Source: Marinigracilibium pacificum (GTDB taxonomy: Bacteria; Bacteroidota; Bacteroidia; Cytophagales; Cyclobacteriaceae). From it: a stretch of 64,000 bases of DNA. Made by a program: the position numbers and the translations under genes. A model generated the notes under the pieces. It worked only from the letters and a program-made list of their open reading frames with translations. It did no database searches and was not told the origin of the DNA. Numbering within the stretch: the stretch's first letter is position 1; the number at the start of each line of letters is the position of its first letter. This document shows, piece after piece, positions 44,483 through 54,500 of this stretch. The stretch lies in assembly GCF_012926615.1 (NCBI RefSeq), contig NZ_JABBNU010000007.1, positions 186,001 to 250,000 of the forward strand, in the 5' to 3' direction.

Positions 44483-45288
44483 TGATAGATAAGATATTTA
44501 ATCAATTAGGAATAGCTATGAAATCATATAGCTACAGCCTTAATTTTGTTTTTACACGAAAACCAAAATGGTTGATCCTTCCTGCCTTAGCCAATTTTAT
44601 TTTGCTGATGGTAGTCGTTTCATTGGCTATTTTATATACTGATGAACTGATTACCTGGGTTTTTGGGATGTTTAGTTTAACACCCGATGATTCCTGGTGG
44701 GGAAGGATTGTATATTGGGTGAGCATTATTTCAATCAGAATTTTTGTGATATTCTTCTTTATTAAATTCTATAAGTATTTAATGCTGATTCTTTATGCGC
44801 CTATTTTAGTATGGTTGAGTGATTCATTTCAAGAATACATGACCGGTTATAAGAAGCCTTTTTCTTGGAATGTGTTTTTTTCAGATGTATGGCGAGGAAT
44901 TAGTATAGCTTTTGTAAACCTTCTTATTGAATTTGGCCTTTATTTTATTTTGTTTTTTATAACGATATTGTTTCCAATATTATCAGTTATCACACCCGTA
45001 CTATCATTTTTAATTAGTTCCTATTTTTTGGCATTTGCTTTTATAGACTACCGAAATGAATACTTTGACGTTTCAGCTAAGCAAAGCAGAAGGTTCGTCT
45101 GGACAAACAACATATTTGCACTTGGTATAGGTCTGGTATTCAATTTAATGTTATTTGTGCCAGTTATCGGTATAATGACAGCCCCTTCGGTATCTTTAGT
45201 TGCTTCCGGTTATGGTGCTAATCTAATTGATAGAAGGACTAGATATATCCAGTTAAAGAATATGCGAGGTAGCCAACCCATTCTTTAA
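44482..45288 (+). CDS. EI24/CysZ-like integral membrane protein
   Basis: A 268-residue polytopic membrane protein with about 5-6 hydrophobic segments, for example LPALANFILLMVVVSLAILY, IFVIFFFIKFYKYLMLILYA and LYFILFFITILFPILSVIT. The pattern, with LMLILYAPILVWLSDSFQEY and a C-terminal AFAFIDYRNEYF, fits the EI24 domain family. Bacterial members include CysZ, a sulfate permease, but many are unassigned. Its ATG shares a base with the oxidoreductase stop, so the two genes are translationally coupled. The 3' end overlaps the convergent YdcF-type gene by 50 nt. Confidence 0.78.
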   Translation: MIDKIFNQLGIAMKSYSYSLNFVFTRKPKWLILPALANFILLMVVVSLAILYTDELITWVFGMFSLTPDDSWWGRIVYWVSIISIRIFVIFFFIKFYKYLMLILYAPILVWLSDSFQEYMTGYKKPFSWNVFFSDVWRGISIAFVNLLIEFGLYFILFFITILFPILSVITPVLSFLISSYFLAFAFIDYRNEYFDVSAKQSRRFVWTNNIFALGIGLVFNLMLFVPVIGIMTAPSVSLVASGYGANLIDRRTRYIQLKNMRGSQPIL

Positions 45289-46012
45289 TAAGTTTACTCC
45301 ATAAATAAAGACTATCAACACTTGGGATGATAAGATCATCCGGGTTCCAACCATTTTCACCTGTGTAGTAATCAACAGGGAAAATTGCTATATCAGGAGC
45401 TCCTGCTTTATTAAAACAGGCTTTTGCTCTTCTCATATGAAAAGCAGAAGTTATAAGGATTGAATTAGAATCTTTAATGTTATGCTTTTGAATAAATGAG
45501 ACTGAGTTTATAGCATTTTCAGCTGTGTTGGCTGAAAGAGTATCAGTATAAATATGTGAATCTTCTATTCCGCAGTAAATCAGTACTTCTTTAAGTTTTG
45601 TTGCCTCTGGAATTTTACCACTTTCCAGACTACCAGCTCCTCCTGAAATTAGGATGTTTTTGATGATGCCTTTTTTATAAAGTTGAACCGTGTGTAACAA
45701 TCTGTCCGCTCCTTTGTTAAAATATACTCGGTCTTCTGTATAGGTGTCATATTGGGTGATCCCTGTTAGTAAAATACCTACTTCGTATTGTTTTTCTATA
45801 TCACTAAATTTTACAGGTGGAATTTCCCAGGCACTAAAGGTTGTATTAGCTAAAAAAGGGTTAGTAAATATTAAAAAAAGTGAAGAAAACGCAATGATCA
45901 ACACCTTTTTGAGTTTCGCCCGTTTAACAACAAAAGAAGAAACTACGAAAATAGCCATAATTGTTACTGGCATTATGATGTAATAGAAAAGTTTGGAAAG
46001 TATGAAAAACAT
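45239..46012 (-). CDS. YdcF/ElyC-family membrane protein (DUF218)
   Basis: A 257-residue protein with two N-terminal membrane segments (IIMPVTIMAIFVVSSFVV and VLIIAFSSLFLIFTNPF) and a C-terminal DUF218 domain: VGILLTGITQYDT, ADRLLHTVQLYKKGI, ILISGGAGSLESG, DTLSANTAENAINSVSFI and SILITSAFHMRRAKACFNKA. The order matches the SanA/ElyC/YdcF family, which acts on envelope polysaccharides or lipid carriers by an unclear mechanism. It is convergent with, and overlaps by 50 nt, the EI24-type gene, and no terminator separates them. Confidence 0.87.
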   Translation of the reverse strand: MFFILSKLFYYIIMPVTIMAIFVVSSFVVKRAKLKKVLIIAFSSLFLIFTNPFLANTTFSAWEIPPVKFSDIEKQYEVGILLTGITQYDTYTEDRVYFNKGADRLLHTVQLYKKGIIKNILISGGAGSLESGKIPEATKLKEVLIYCGIEDSHIYTDTLSANTAENAINSVSFIQKHNIKDSNSILITSAFHMRRAKACFNKAGAPDIAIFPVDYYTGENGWNPDDLIIPSVDSLYLWSKLIKEWVGYLAYSLTGYI

Positions 46013-46106
46013 TCTTTCAATTAATTATCTTTAAAGAATAAGTTTTGCCGAAAAAACAAAGATGGTATATTTTTTGAATTGTTAAAATTGAAACAATAAT
46101 TATAGT

Positions 46107-48167
46107 ATGCGTGAGCTGAATAGATTGAAGAATTTTACAGTATTTATTTTAGTTGTCCTGCTGACAATTTCTACCGATCTGTATGCCGGAGGAATTAATG
46201 CTACGGATACTCTAACTAATATTGAGCCATCAAAAGATCAGTCTGAAGAAATTCAAATAATGACTGCCCTTTTGTTGCGTCACCATTATAGAAAAGAGCA
46301 ATTAAATGATTCTCTTTCTTTGGAAATATATGAGAACTACCTGAACTCTTTAGATCCCAACAGACTTTATTTTACTGAAGCTGATCTGGAACCGTACAAT
46401 TTATTCAGATTTAGTTTTGATGATTTTGTGATGCAAGGAAACCTGAACATGCCTTTTCAAATGTTTAATATGTTTAGAGAAAAGCTAGTTATTAGGGTTG
46501 ATAAGAACATTGAAACTATTAGTAACGGATTTGATTTTAGCAAAGAGGAATATTACGATTCTGATAGAGAAAATGCTAAATGGGCGACATCCGAGACTGA
46601 ACTTGATGAAAGTTGGAGGAAGTTGCTTAAAAGCCAGTATTTAAGTTTGAAGCTGGCAGAAAGTAATTCTCCTGACTCAATATTAATAAGCAGATACCAG
46701 CGATTAAAGAATATTTTCGTAAGGTATGACGGGCAGGATGTATTTCAGTATTTCGCTAATGCTTTTACTTCAACATTTGATCCACATACAAACTACTTTT
46801 CGCCAAGAGCTAAAGAGAATTTCGATATTGAAATGAGTCGAAGTCTTGAAGGAATCGGAGCTACCTTGGCTACAATTAATGATTACACAACTGTTATGTC
46901 AATAGTGCCTGGTGGTCCTGCGGATAAATCAGATGAGTTATATGCTAATGATAGAATTATTGCTGTCGGCCAGGGCAAATCAAAACCTTTTGTTGATGTT
47001 GTAGGATGGAGAGTTGAAGAAGTAGTCAAGTTGATAAGAGGGCCTAAAGGAACTCATGTTAGATTAAAAGTACTACCTGCCTCAGAAGGTGCTAATGCAA
47101 TAGCCAAAACTATTGTAATTGAAAGAGACAAGGTTAAGCTGAAAGATCAATCAGCTAAATTGGAAATGATACCTTATAAGGTGAATGGTAAAAGCTATAA
47201 CTACGCATTGATTGATATTCCAGCTTTTTATTTTGACTTCAAAGCATATCAAAATAATGAAAAGGACGTAAGTAGTACAACCAATGATGTTAAGAAGCTG
47301 ATTTTGGAAGCCAAGAGTAAAAACGTTGATGGTATTGTAATTGATCTTCGAAGAAATGGAGGAGGAGCATTACAAGAAGCAATTAATCTGACAGGCTTAT
47401 TTATTGATAAAGGACCAGTTGTTCAGGTTAAAAACAGCTATGGCTCTATTGAAGTAGGAATGGATACCGATGAAGAGTTGGTTTATGATGGTCCATTAGC
47501 AGTTCTTACAAGCAGAGAAAGTGCTTCTGCTTCTGAAATCTTTGCTGGAGCAATTCAGGACTACAAAAGAGGAGCCATAATCGGAGAGGTGACTTATGGA
47601 AAAGGTACCGTTCAGAGTGTAGTAGACCTGGCTAGATTTATTAAAAACCCTGATGGTAAGTTAGGAGAGTTGAAATTAACTCAAGCTAAGTATTATAGAA
47701 TTTCCGGAAACAGTACTCAAAACAAGGGTGTTATTCCTGATATTGAATTCCCTAGTGTTTATGATTATTCTAAATTCGGGGAAAGTTCATTGGATAATTC
47801 ATTGCCTTGGGATGAAATTAAATCTGCTGACTATAATCAGGTGTCGATGATTAATGATGAGTTTTTGAAAAAATACCGATCTGATTTTAAATCAAGATTA
47901 TCTACAGAATCAAATCTTAAAAATTATGTAGATGATGTAAATGAGGCACGAAATATTAGAAGTAGTACAACAATTTCTTTAAATGAAGCAGAAAGGTTAA
48001 AAGAAATTGAGGAACATGATAAGAAACGAGCTAAGTCAGATAACTTAGATCAGAAGTTAGAAGCAGATGAGGTTAAAACTGGGAAAGACGAAACTGAGAT
48101 TGATGATGTCATGGTAGATGAGGCATTCAAATTTATTTCAGCATATATTACTGCTAAACTAGGTTGA
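46107..48167 (+). CDS. prc: carboxy-terminal processing protease Prc/Ctp (S41)
   Basis: An exported 686-residue periplasmic protease of the tail-specific type. After a signal peptide (FTVFILVVLLTISTDLYAGG) come an N-terminal helical domain (about 45-240), a PDZ domain (GIGATLATINDYTTVMSIVP, ADKSDELYANDRIIAVGQG), the S41 catalytic core, and a C-terminal DUF3340-like helical region. The Ser/Lys dyad is Ser474 in RESASASEIFAG and Lys499 in VTYGKGTVQS, spaced 25 residues as in E. coli Prc. Such proteases trim or degrade periplasmic and outer-membrane proteins. The T9SS block follows about 1.8 kb later, but nothing links them directly. Confidence 0.94.
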   Translation: MRELNRLKNFTVFILVVLLTISTDLYAGGINATDTLTNIEPSKDQSEEIQIMTALLLRHHYRKEQLNDSLSLEIYENYLNSLDPNRLYFTEADLEPYNLFRFSFDDFVMQGNLNMPFQMFNMFREKLVIRVDKNIETISNGFDFSKEEYYDSDRENAKWATSETELDESWRKLLKSQYLSLKLAESNSPDSILISRYQRLKNIFVRYDGQDVFQYFANAFTSTFDPHTNYFSPRAKENFDIEMSRSLEGIGATLATINDYTTVMSIVPGGPADKSDELYANDRIIAVGQGKSKPFVDVVGWRVEEVVKLIRGPKGTHVRLKVLPASEGANAIAKTIVIERDKVKLKDQSAKLEMIPYKVNGKSYNYALIDIPAFYFDFKAYQNNEKDVSSTTNDVKKLILEAKSKNVDGIVIDLRRNGGGALQEAINLTGLFIDKGPVVQVKNSYGSIEVGMDTDEELVYDGPLAVLTSRESASASEIFAGAIQDYKRGAIIGEVTYGKGTVQSVVDLARFIKNPDGKLGELKLTQAKYYRISGNSTQNKGVIPDIEFPSVYDYSKFGESSLDNSLPWDEIKSADYNQVSMINDEFLKKYRSDFKSRLSTESNLKNYVDDVNEARNIRSSTTISLNEAERLKEIEEHDKKRAKSDNLDQKLEADEVKTGKDETEIDDVMVDEAFKFISAYITAKLG

Positions 48168-48192
48168 TATAACTTTAAAATAAGATCATAAT

Positions 48193-48229
48193 GAAAGAGG
48201 CTACATCCATAAAGGGTGTAGCCTCTTTC
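48193..48229 (+). terminator. terminator after prc
   Basis: A perfect 13-bp stem (gaaagaggctaca / tgtagcctctttc) with an 11-nt loop, 26 nt after the stop. The T run is short (tttct). Confidence 0.85.
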
Positions 48230-48484
48230 TATTAGTAGCAGAACAATAAGATAACTATTTAATTTGGTTGAAATGTTAATTCATGACCTTACTAAAGTAC
48301 AGGTTTGCACTAAAGGATGTCAAATTTTACTTTGTACCATAATCAAGACAAGTTCATTTTTGTCCCTGCATCAATTATGTTTAGTTAAAAATCAATACAT
48401 CGTAAATAATGGTACTAATAAATCCTGATGATATTTAGGATGTATAATTTCATTTAGCTATACAATGGAAAAGGTATTGAACAT
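48230..48484. other. intergenic stretch without recognised gene
   Basis: About 255 bp of AT-rich DNA between two terminators facing each other. No open reading frame above about 20 codons, no tRNA and no repeat was seen. It is transcriptionally isolated on both sides, so it could hold an independent small RNA, but I see no positive signal for one. Confidence 0.4.
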
Positions 48485-48514
48485 AAAAAAAGCTGTCTCA
48501 TCTGAAACAGCTTT
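48485..48514 (-). terminator. terminator after the 190-residue exported protein gene
   Basis: Stem aaagctgtctc / gaaacagcttt (one mismatch) with a 4-nt loop. Read on the minus strand it is followed by seven T residues, 26 nt after the stop at 48540. Confidence 0.82.
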
Positions 48515-48539
48515 ATAGATATGAAAATATTCTTATTAT

Positions 48540-49112
48540 TTACATGGTCTCTGAAACCATGATATCTCCTAGTAAAACATCCCAAAAACTAACAATATCA
48601 CCACCAATTTGTGTTTCTTTTTTCTTTACATAGACAGTGATATCCTTTTTAGTTGTATCCTTATAGACAATATTATCACCTGAGATACCTTCAAACTTTT
48701 GATAAATAGTAATTACACCAACGTATTCACCATTTGGAAGTGGTTGAAGATCAGATATATATTGTATATCATACCAAGAGATATTTACCTGATCATAATT
48801 TAATGCCATTAATCTTCCAAAATACTCTTTTATAGCATAGTAGATAGTTTCATCACTATTTACAGAACTTACACCAACTTCACTACCTTCTGCGAATAAT
48901 TCTAAAGCTCTATCAATTACCCTGTTTGCTTCACTAAATGGGGTGGCTTTACTTCCTATAATGGAAATATATTTACTAAGATCTCTGATTTTTTCAAGAG
49001 CAAGTGAGTCAATTGCCTCTAGATTATCGTCATCAGGACCTCCCTGTGCATTTGCATTAAAGGATACTGATGTAAATAGAATAAATAGTATGATTATATA
49101 ATTTTTCAGCAT
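48540..49112 (-). CDS. exported protein of unknown function next to T9SS block
   Basis: A 190-residue exported protein. The ATG at 49112 gives a signal peptide (NYIIILFILFTSVSFNANAQ); a longer frame to 49139 overlaps the upstream gene. After a short acidic stretch come a helix-rich part (DRALELFAEGSEVGVSSVNS, ETIYYAIKEYFGRLMALNY) and a beta-rich part (VNISWYDIQYISDLQPL, YVGVITIYQKFEGISGDN, KKDITVYVKKKE). The helix plus curved-sheet order recalls NTF2-like domains, but the assignment is weak. Similar proteins occur in other gliding Bacteroidota. It lies 10 nt downstream of a lipoprotein gene and divergent from the PorP-SPOR gene. Confidence 0.68.
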   Translation of the reverse strand: MLKNYIIILFILFTSVSFNANAQGGPDDDNLEAIDSLALEKIRDLSKYISIIGSKATPFSEANRVIDRALELFAEGSEVGVSSVNSDETIYYAIKEYFGRLMALNYDQVNISWYDIQYISDLQPLPNGEYVGVITIYQKFEGISGDNIVYKDTTKKDITVYVKKKETQIGGDIVSFWDVLLGDIMVSETM

Positions 49113-49122
49113 TTTCTCTTTA

Positions 49123-49599
49123 TTATTTGGATAACACAAGTTTAGTTATCTTACCATCTTTATTTACTGTGATCTCATAAATACTAAGATTGAAAACCTT
49201 TTTATCTTTAAGGTAATTCAAATATTGATCGATGGTCATTGGCCTGTCAAAAATAGGGCGCTCGCCCGAAAAACTCACAACAGTTAAAACAGGTGTATTT
49301 TTACTTTCATAGTAAGAAAAAATCTCATCTATTTTATCATTAATTTTATCGTAATAAAAGGTCTTACTTAGCTCAGCAAGTTCGTTAAAATCCTTTTTAA
49401 CTTTGGTGTAAGTTTCTTTAGGAACTACAAAGGTTTCTTCCACAACTGCATTATTCTCTTCAGGTTCGGTAGAATTAGTCATCTCAATATCTTCCTCGAC
49501 CTGAGTAGTAGAGGCAACTGTTTGTCCTGATTTACAAGAAGAAAATGAAATTGTTATGAAACCAATCATTAACAATAGTAATCCTGAGGTCCTTTTCAC
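49123..49599 (-). CDS. lipoprotein of unknown function next to T9SS block
   Basis: A 158-residue lipoprotein with signal LLLLMIGFITISFSSCKSG. Residues about 25-60 are a Glu/Thr/Val-rich tether (TQVEEDIEMTNSTEPEENN). Residues 60-158 are a small alpha/beta domain with KKDFNELAELSKTFYYDKIN, LTVVSFSGERPIFDRPMTID and a final strand ITVNKDGKITKLVLSK. The family is unknown. It forms a two-gene transcript with the following 190-residue exported protein. The shared 342-bp spacer with the PorP-SPOR gene makes co-regulation with the T9SS block possible. Confidence 0.65.
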   Translation of the reverse strand: MKRTSGLLLLMIGFITISFSSCKSGQTVASTTQVEEDIEMTNSTEPEENNAVVEETFVVPKETYTKVKKDFNELAELSKTFYYDKINDKIDEIFSYYESKNTPVLTVVSFSGERPIFDRPMTIDQYLNYLKDKKVFNLSIYEITVNKDGKITKLVLSK

Positions 49600-49941
49600 G
49601 ATAAAAAAATCTAAAATGAAAAAATATAACTGCTTTTATCTGACATCAAATATCAATATTAAAAATTATTTTTTACAATTAAAATCACAAAATTTCATTT
49701 GATGTGATATTTGTGTTCAAATTGTAACTTCAAAAACTTTGCCAATTCAATTCAGGGCTAAACTTACAAGCTGAAAGTGATGCAATTTTTAATAATATTT
49801 GAACTTTTATACTTATTTATATAATTTAGTCGAATTATTTTTAGAATAAATGTTTTTTAACTTATTAATTGTTCATTTAAAGGACTTGCAAATTTTTTAA
49901 GAACGATTAATAACCAGCTATCATCAAATACTTTCGGAAGT
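49600..49941. promoter_or_regulatory. divergent intergenic region upstream of the T9SS block
   Basis: 342 bp of very AT-rich DNA separating a minus-strand lipoprotein transcript from the plus-strand PorP-SPOR operon, so it must hold both promoters. No exact TAnnTTTG box was found. An inverted repeat, acatcaaat (49643-49651) with atttgatgt (49697-49705), lies near the lipoprotein side and could be a regulator site. No gene is seen. Confidence 0.45.
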
Positions 49942-51558
49942 ATGGGGAATGCCACGAGGCTATTTATTTTTGTGCTAATATTTTTGAGTCTGCCTAGTTT
50001 TGAAGCAGCAGCCCAGCGAGTGCCTGCATGGTCTAACTTTTATATGAATCCATATATGGTTAATCCGGCGATGGGGGGTATTTATGGCAGAGGGGTTGTT
50101 TCTGCAAATTATAAACGACAGTGGGTCAAAGTAAATGAAGCACCAGCCATTGCTAATATTGCCGTTCAGTTACCTTTTGAAAATAGGGTGACTTTTGGCA
50201 TGAACATCTATAACAAGAAATATAGTTTGTTCAGTAACACATCTGTTAACATGTCAATGGGGTATACTGTACCTTTTGAAAGAGATCACTATGTGAGCTT
50301 TGGATTGGGTGCAGGGGCAAATTTTAATAGTGTTGATTTTAGTTCATTGGATGATGCTCAGTTGGCTGATCCAATGTTAGCTTCATTAGGTGAAAATGGA
50401 GTTTCGTTCCAGGCACAATTTGGAGTACACTATTATATTAAAGGGTTAAATCTTTCATTAACACTTCCCGGGCTCTTTCAAGATAATCAATTCAATAGTG
50501 AAAATGTTGATCAATTTAATTTACAACCTGTAGATAGACTTCATGGTATGGCATACTATAATTTTAAATTGCCTGCTAATGATATTACTATTACTCCTTA
50601 TGCTATTTATCGATATGGATATACCGGACAAAGTTATTATGAAGGTGCACTGATTGTTGATTTAAGAGAGATCTTGTGGTTTGGGGGTAGTTACAGACAA
50701 GATTATGGCCCTTCATTACTTTTGGGGTTTGGGCAACCTGATAAATTTAAAATTGGGTATGCATATGAATTTGCAGGAGAGCTCGGAGTAGGTATTCCGG
50801 GAGGAACTCATGAAATTCAAATTCAACTTCTTTTTGGAAATAATATTGATATTTTCAAAGGAATGGCTAAAAAAGACAAGCAAAAGAGAAATGATAAGCC
50901 TCAATCTGATTGGTTGAATGAATATTATACTAAGAGAAATGATGTTCAGACTAAGTCAAATCAGGCACCAATAGTCAAAGTCGAACCAGAACCAGAGCCT
51001 GTTCAGCCAACACCTGAACCAGAACCGGAGCCAGTTATACCTACTCCTGAACCGGAGCCTGTGGTAGAGCCGGAGCCAGAACCAGTTGTAGTTACTCCGG
51101 AACCGGAGCCAGTGGTTGCAGTGGTAGAACCAGAGCCAGAACCTGTAGTTGTTGAACCAGAGCCAGAACCTGTTGTTCCTGAACCAGAACCTGAGCCTGT
51201 GTTACCAGAACCTGAGCCAGAGCCAATAGCTCCTGAGCCTGAGCCTGAACCAACAGTAGCTGTTGAAGCACCTAAAGTTCAGCCTGATAAGGTGTACAAG
51301 GAGAGTGATTCTCCGAACGGTCTTAAGCCAGGGCACTATGTGGTAGTTGCTCAGTATGAAAGTGAAGCAGAAGTAGAAGCTTATATTGAAAAAATGAGGC
51401 AAAGAGGGTTTTATGGCCAATATGGCTATAGTTCTACTTTGAAGAAGTATGTCATTTACACATTTAAGACAGAAAGTTCAGATGATGTATTGACCGAAAA
51501 AGACAGGGTTAAGCGTATCAGTTATTATAAAGATGCTTATTATCTATACGTTGAATAA
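49942..51558 (+). CDS. PorP/SprF-type T9SS protein with Pro-Glu linker and SPOR-like C-terminus
   Basis: A 538-residue exported protein (signal [19 protein letters not shown]). Residues about 25-310 are a PorP/SprF outer-membrane barrel: [53 protein letters not shown] and [12 protein letters not shown]. Residues 347-437 are a Pro-Glu-Pro repeat linker. The last 80 residues, starting [20 protein letters not shown], are SPOR-like (strand, helix [12 protein letters not shown], strand [10 protein letters not shown], helix and final strand). PorP/SprF barrels link type IX secretion to individual surface proteins. SPOR domains bind peptidoglycan lacking side chains, so this may tie the barrel to the wall. 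It is followed after 8 nt by a CHU_C protein, its likely client. Confidence 0.85.
   Translation: MGNATRLFIFVLIFLSLPSFEAAAQRVPAWSNFYMNPYMVNPAMGGIYGRGVVSANYKRQWVKVNEAPAIANIAVQLPFENRVTFGMNIYNKKYSLFSNTSVNMSMGYTVPFERDHYVSFGLGAGANFNSVDFSSLDDAQLADPMLASLGENGVSFQAQFGVHYYIKGLNLSLTLPGLFQDNQFNSENVDQFNLQPVDRLHGMAYYNFKLPANDITITPYAIYRYGYTGQSYYEGALIVDLREILWFGGSYRQDYGPSLLLGFGQPDKFKIGYAYEFAGELGVGIPGGTHEIQIQLLFGNNIDIFKGMAKKDKQKRNDKPQSDWLNEYYTKRNDVQTKSNQAPIVKVEPEPEPVQPTPEPEPEPVIPTPEPEPVVEPEPEPVVVTPEPEPVVAVVEPEPEPVVVEPEPEPVVPEPEPEPVLPEPEPEPIAPEPEPEPTVAVEAPKVQPDKVYKESDSPNGLKPGHYVVVAQYESEAEVEAYIEKMRQRGFYGQYGYSSTLKKYVIYTFKTESSDDVLTEKDRVKRISYYKDAYYLYVE
50980..51252 (+). repeat. in-frame Pro-Glu-Pro coding repeat
   Basis: About 91 codons made of gaa/gag and cca/cct units with valine-rich spacers, encoding an extended, stiff, negatively charged linker inside the PorP-SPOR protein. 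The period is not constant, and the repeat keeps the frame. Confidence 0.85.
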
Positions 51559-51566
51559 TTGAGCAG

Positions 51567-54500
51567 ATGAAAAAGATTCAGATATTAATATTATTGTTTA
51601 TTATTTCAGGAATTAGCATTTATGCTCAAATTCCAGTTATTAATACTATTTCTCCAACTGATACTACCGTAAATGGAGTGGTAACTATTCAGGGATCAGG
51701 ATTTGGAAATTCAGCTGGTGACCTTGAAGTTTCGTTTGGAGGAGTAAACGGAAACATTGTTGATGTAACAGAAAATGTTATCAGAGTTAAGGTTCCGGCA
51801 GGAGCTCATCATGCGCCCATTTCAGTATTAAGGCAATCAAGTTCAAATATTGCCTACTCAAAGGAATATTTTCTTTTAAGTTATTCAGGTGTTCCATTGT
51901 CTGCAGCAAGTTTTACTGCAGTTACTAATGTGCCTGCTTTGGGGCCTCAAAATGATATTTTGTCTGCGGATTTTAATAATGATGGTTATAATGATGTTTT
52001 TGTTCTTTATGGAGATACTGAAACTAGATTTTCGATTTTCTTGAATAATGGTTCTGGTAGTTTTACCAAAACGGATGTTACTGTACCAGCGGCAATAAAA
52101 TTTGCAGAGAAAGGTGATTTTAATGGTGATGGAAATATTGATTTAGCTATTTCTGAGAGTACTAATGGGGGAAACAAGGTTTTCATTATGAAAAATAATG
52201 GAGCTGGTGGCTTTACATTAACTCAAACACTAAATATAGCAGGTACAAACCCTAACAGAGTTAGAGCTGCAGATCTTGATAACGATGGTAGAATTGATTT
52301 AGCTGTTGTTAATAATACAAATTCTACCCTTGTAAGTATTTTTAGAAATTTGAGTTCCGGAGGGAATATTCAATTTGATAATTCACCTTCAACTTTCCCT
52401 ATATCTATTGATAATGCACGTGGTTTAGTAATTGCTGATTTCAATAAAGATGGAAAAAATGACCTTGCGGCTAATGCTAATTTAGGTTCGGAGGTTTTTG
52501 TAATTAAAAATAATAGTACTCCTGGGAACTTTTCTTTTGGAGCTCTTCAAACATTTGTTATTGGTGGTGACCTTACTTCATTAGTTGTGGGTGATTATGA
52601 TATTGATGGACTTGAAGATATAGCCGTAGCTAAAAACCAAAATGAAATTTCTGTATTGCGTAATACTTCGTCTATTGGTGGAAATATTAATTTTGCATCT
52701 CAGGTATCGTTTACGTCAATGGGAAGATCTTTTGATATTGGATCAGGTGATATTAATGGTGATGGAAAATCGGATTTATTTGTTAATACCGCAGTAAATG
52801 GACAGATAAGAATTTTTACAAATACAAGTACGCCTGGAACTTTATCTTTTACTTACTATGATTTAACTGCACCCTCAGGAGGTATTGGTATTAAGGCAGC
52901 AGACCTAACAAATAATGCAAAGCCTGACATATTTTTTACTTCACGTACTTTAAATACATGGTCTTATTTTAAGAATATTAATTGTATTCTTCCGGAAACC
53001 AGCCCAGCACCTGTTATGTCGATATGCCTGGGTGATGTGCGAAGGGTTTATGCTACTCCAACAATAACAGGACAATATGCCTGGTATAAAGATAATGTGC
53101 TTCAAAAGCAAGGGACTGATAATTTTATAGATGTCTCTTTGGGAGGAAATTATACAGTTAGGCATATAGAGGGGAGTTGTAATACTTCCTCACAGGTATT
53201 AGGCGTTGTTTTAAATAATTCAACTTCACCTGGAGAACCTGCAGCTTCAAGTAATGGGCCTGTTTGTCCTGATGGTTCTTTAACATTATCAGCAGGTACA
53301 GTTTCAGGAGCAACATATCATTGGACAGGACCAAATGGTTTTGAATCAAATGTTCAAAACCCTGTTATTTCCCCATTCAGTGTTGATAATGCGGGTTACT
53401 ATTATGTTAAAACTGTTTCAGGAAGTTGTGAAAGTAAACCTGTTGAGGTATATGCCGGTTTGGCCACAATTCCGTCTTCTTCTATTATACCTGATGGACC
53501 TACCACATTTTGTGAAGGCAATGACGTTGTATTAGAAGTTCCTGCATCTGCAGAAATAACTGGATATACCTGGAAAAAAGGAGGGACAGTAATTTCTGGT
53601 GCCTCAACTGGAAGTTTGACTGTATCTGAATCAGGTTCTTACTCTGTTGTAGTTGAAAATACTGCTGGGTGTACTCAGGAGTCTGATGCAGTTTCGGTTA
53701 GCGTTTCTGCAGCTCCTCAGGCAGGATTTGCGATTAGTGGGAATTTATGTCGTGGTTCTCAGCTTTCTGTTGATAATACTTCAACAGTGGATGGAAGCCA
53801 ATCTGTTTCCTATTTATGGAATTTTGGTGATGGCAATTCTTCAACCCAGTTTGAGCCAACAAAATCATATAATACAGCGGGGACATATAATGTAAGCTTA
53901 ACCGTATCATATGGTCCGGCATGTCAGGATGTAACTACGCAGTCTATTGTTGTAGAGGATGCACCAGTTGCTAATATAGAAATCATTTCGGGTTCAATGC
54001 CTTTCTGTGAAGGAGATTCAATTCTATTACAGACTGTAGATACTTATAGTTCATATGACTGGTCTAATGGAACAACAGGAAGACAAGCATATTATACATC
54101 AGGCACACAAGCTACTGTTTCTGTTAGCAGTGGGGCAGGTTGTCCGGGAAGTGGTAGTTTAACACTAAATACATTATCAAAACCAGTAATAGATATTTTT
54201 GCAGATCAAACAGAAATATCAAGAGGGGATACCATAGAAATTTCTGCTAGTGGTGGGTTAACTTATTATTGGCAACCAGAAGAATTTGTGGATTATCCTG
54301 ATATTTCCAGTCCATTTGTATTTCCAACCGAAACAACAACATTTACAGTGACAGCTACCGGATCTAATGGATGTGTTAGTCAAGCAGAAATTACCATATC
54401 AGTAGATGGTGAGTTTGAATTTAGAAGTAATAAAATCATTTCACCAAACGGCGATGGAATAAATGATACCTGGGTGATTCAGAGTATTGATCAGTTTGCA

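Noticed and set aside
50980-51252. Regular repeats resembling a CRISPR array or tandem satellite
   Set aside because: The units are irregular, stay in frame and encode a Pro-Glu linker; there are no conserved repeats with unique spacers.
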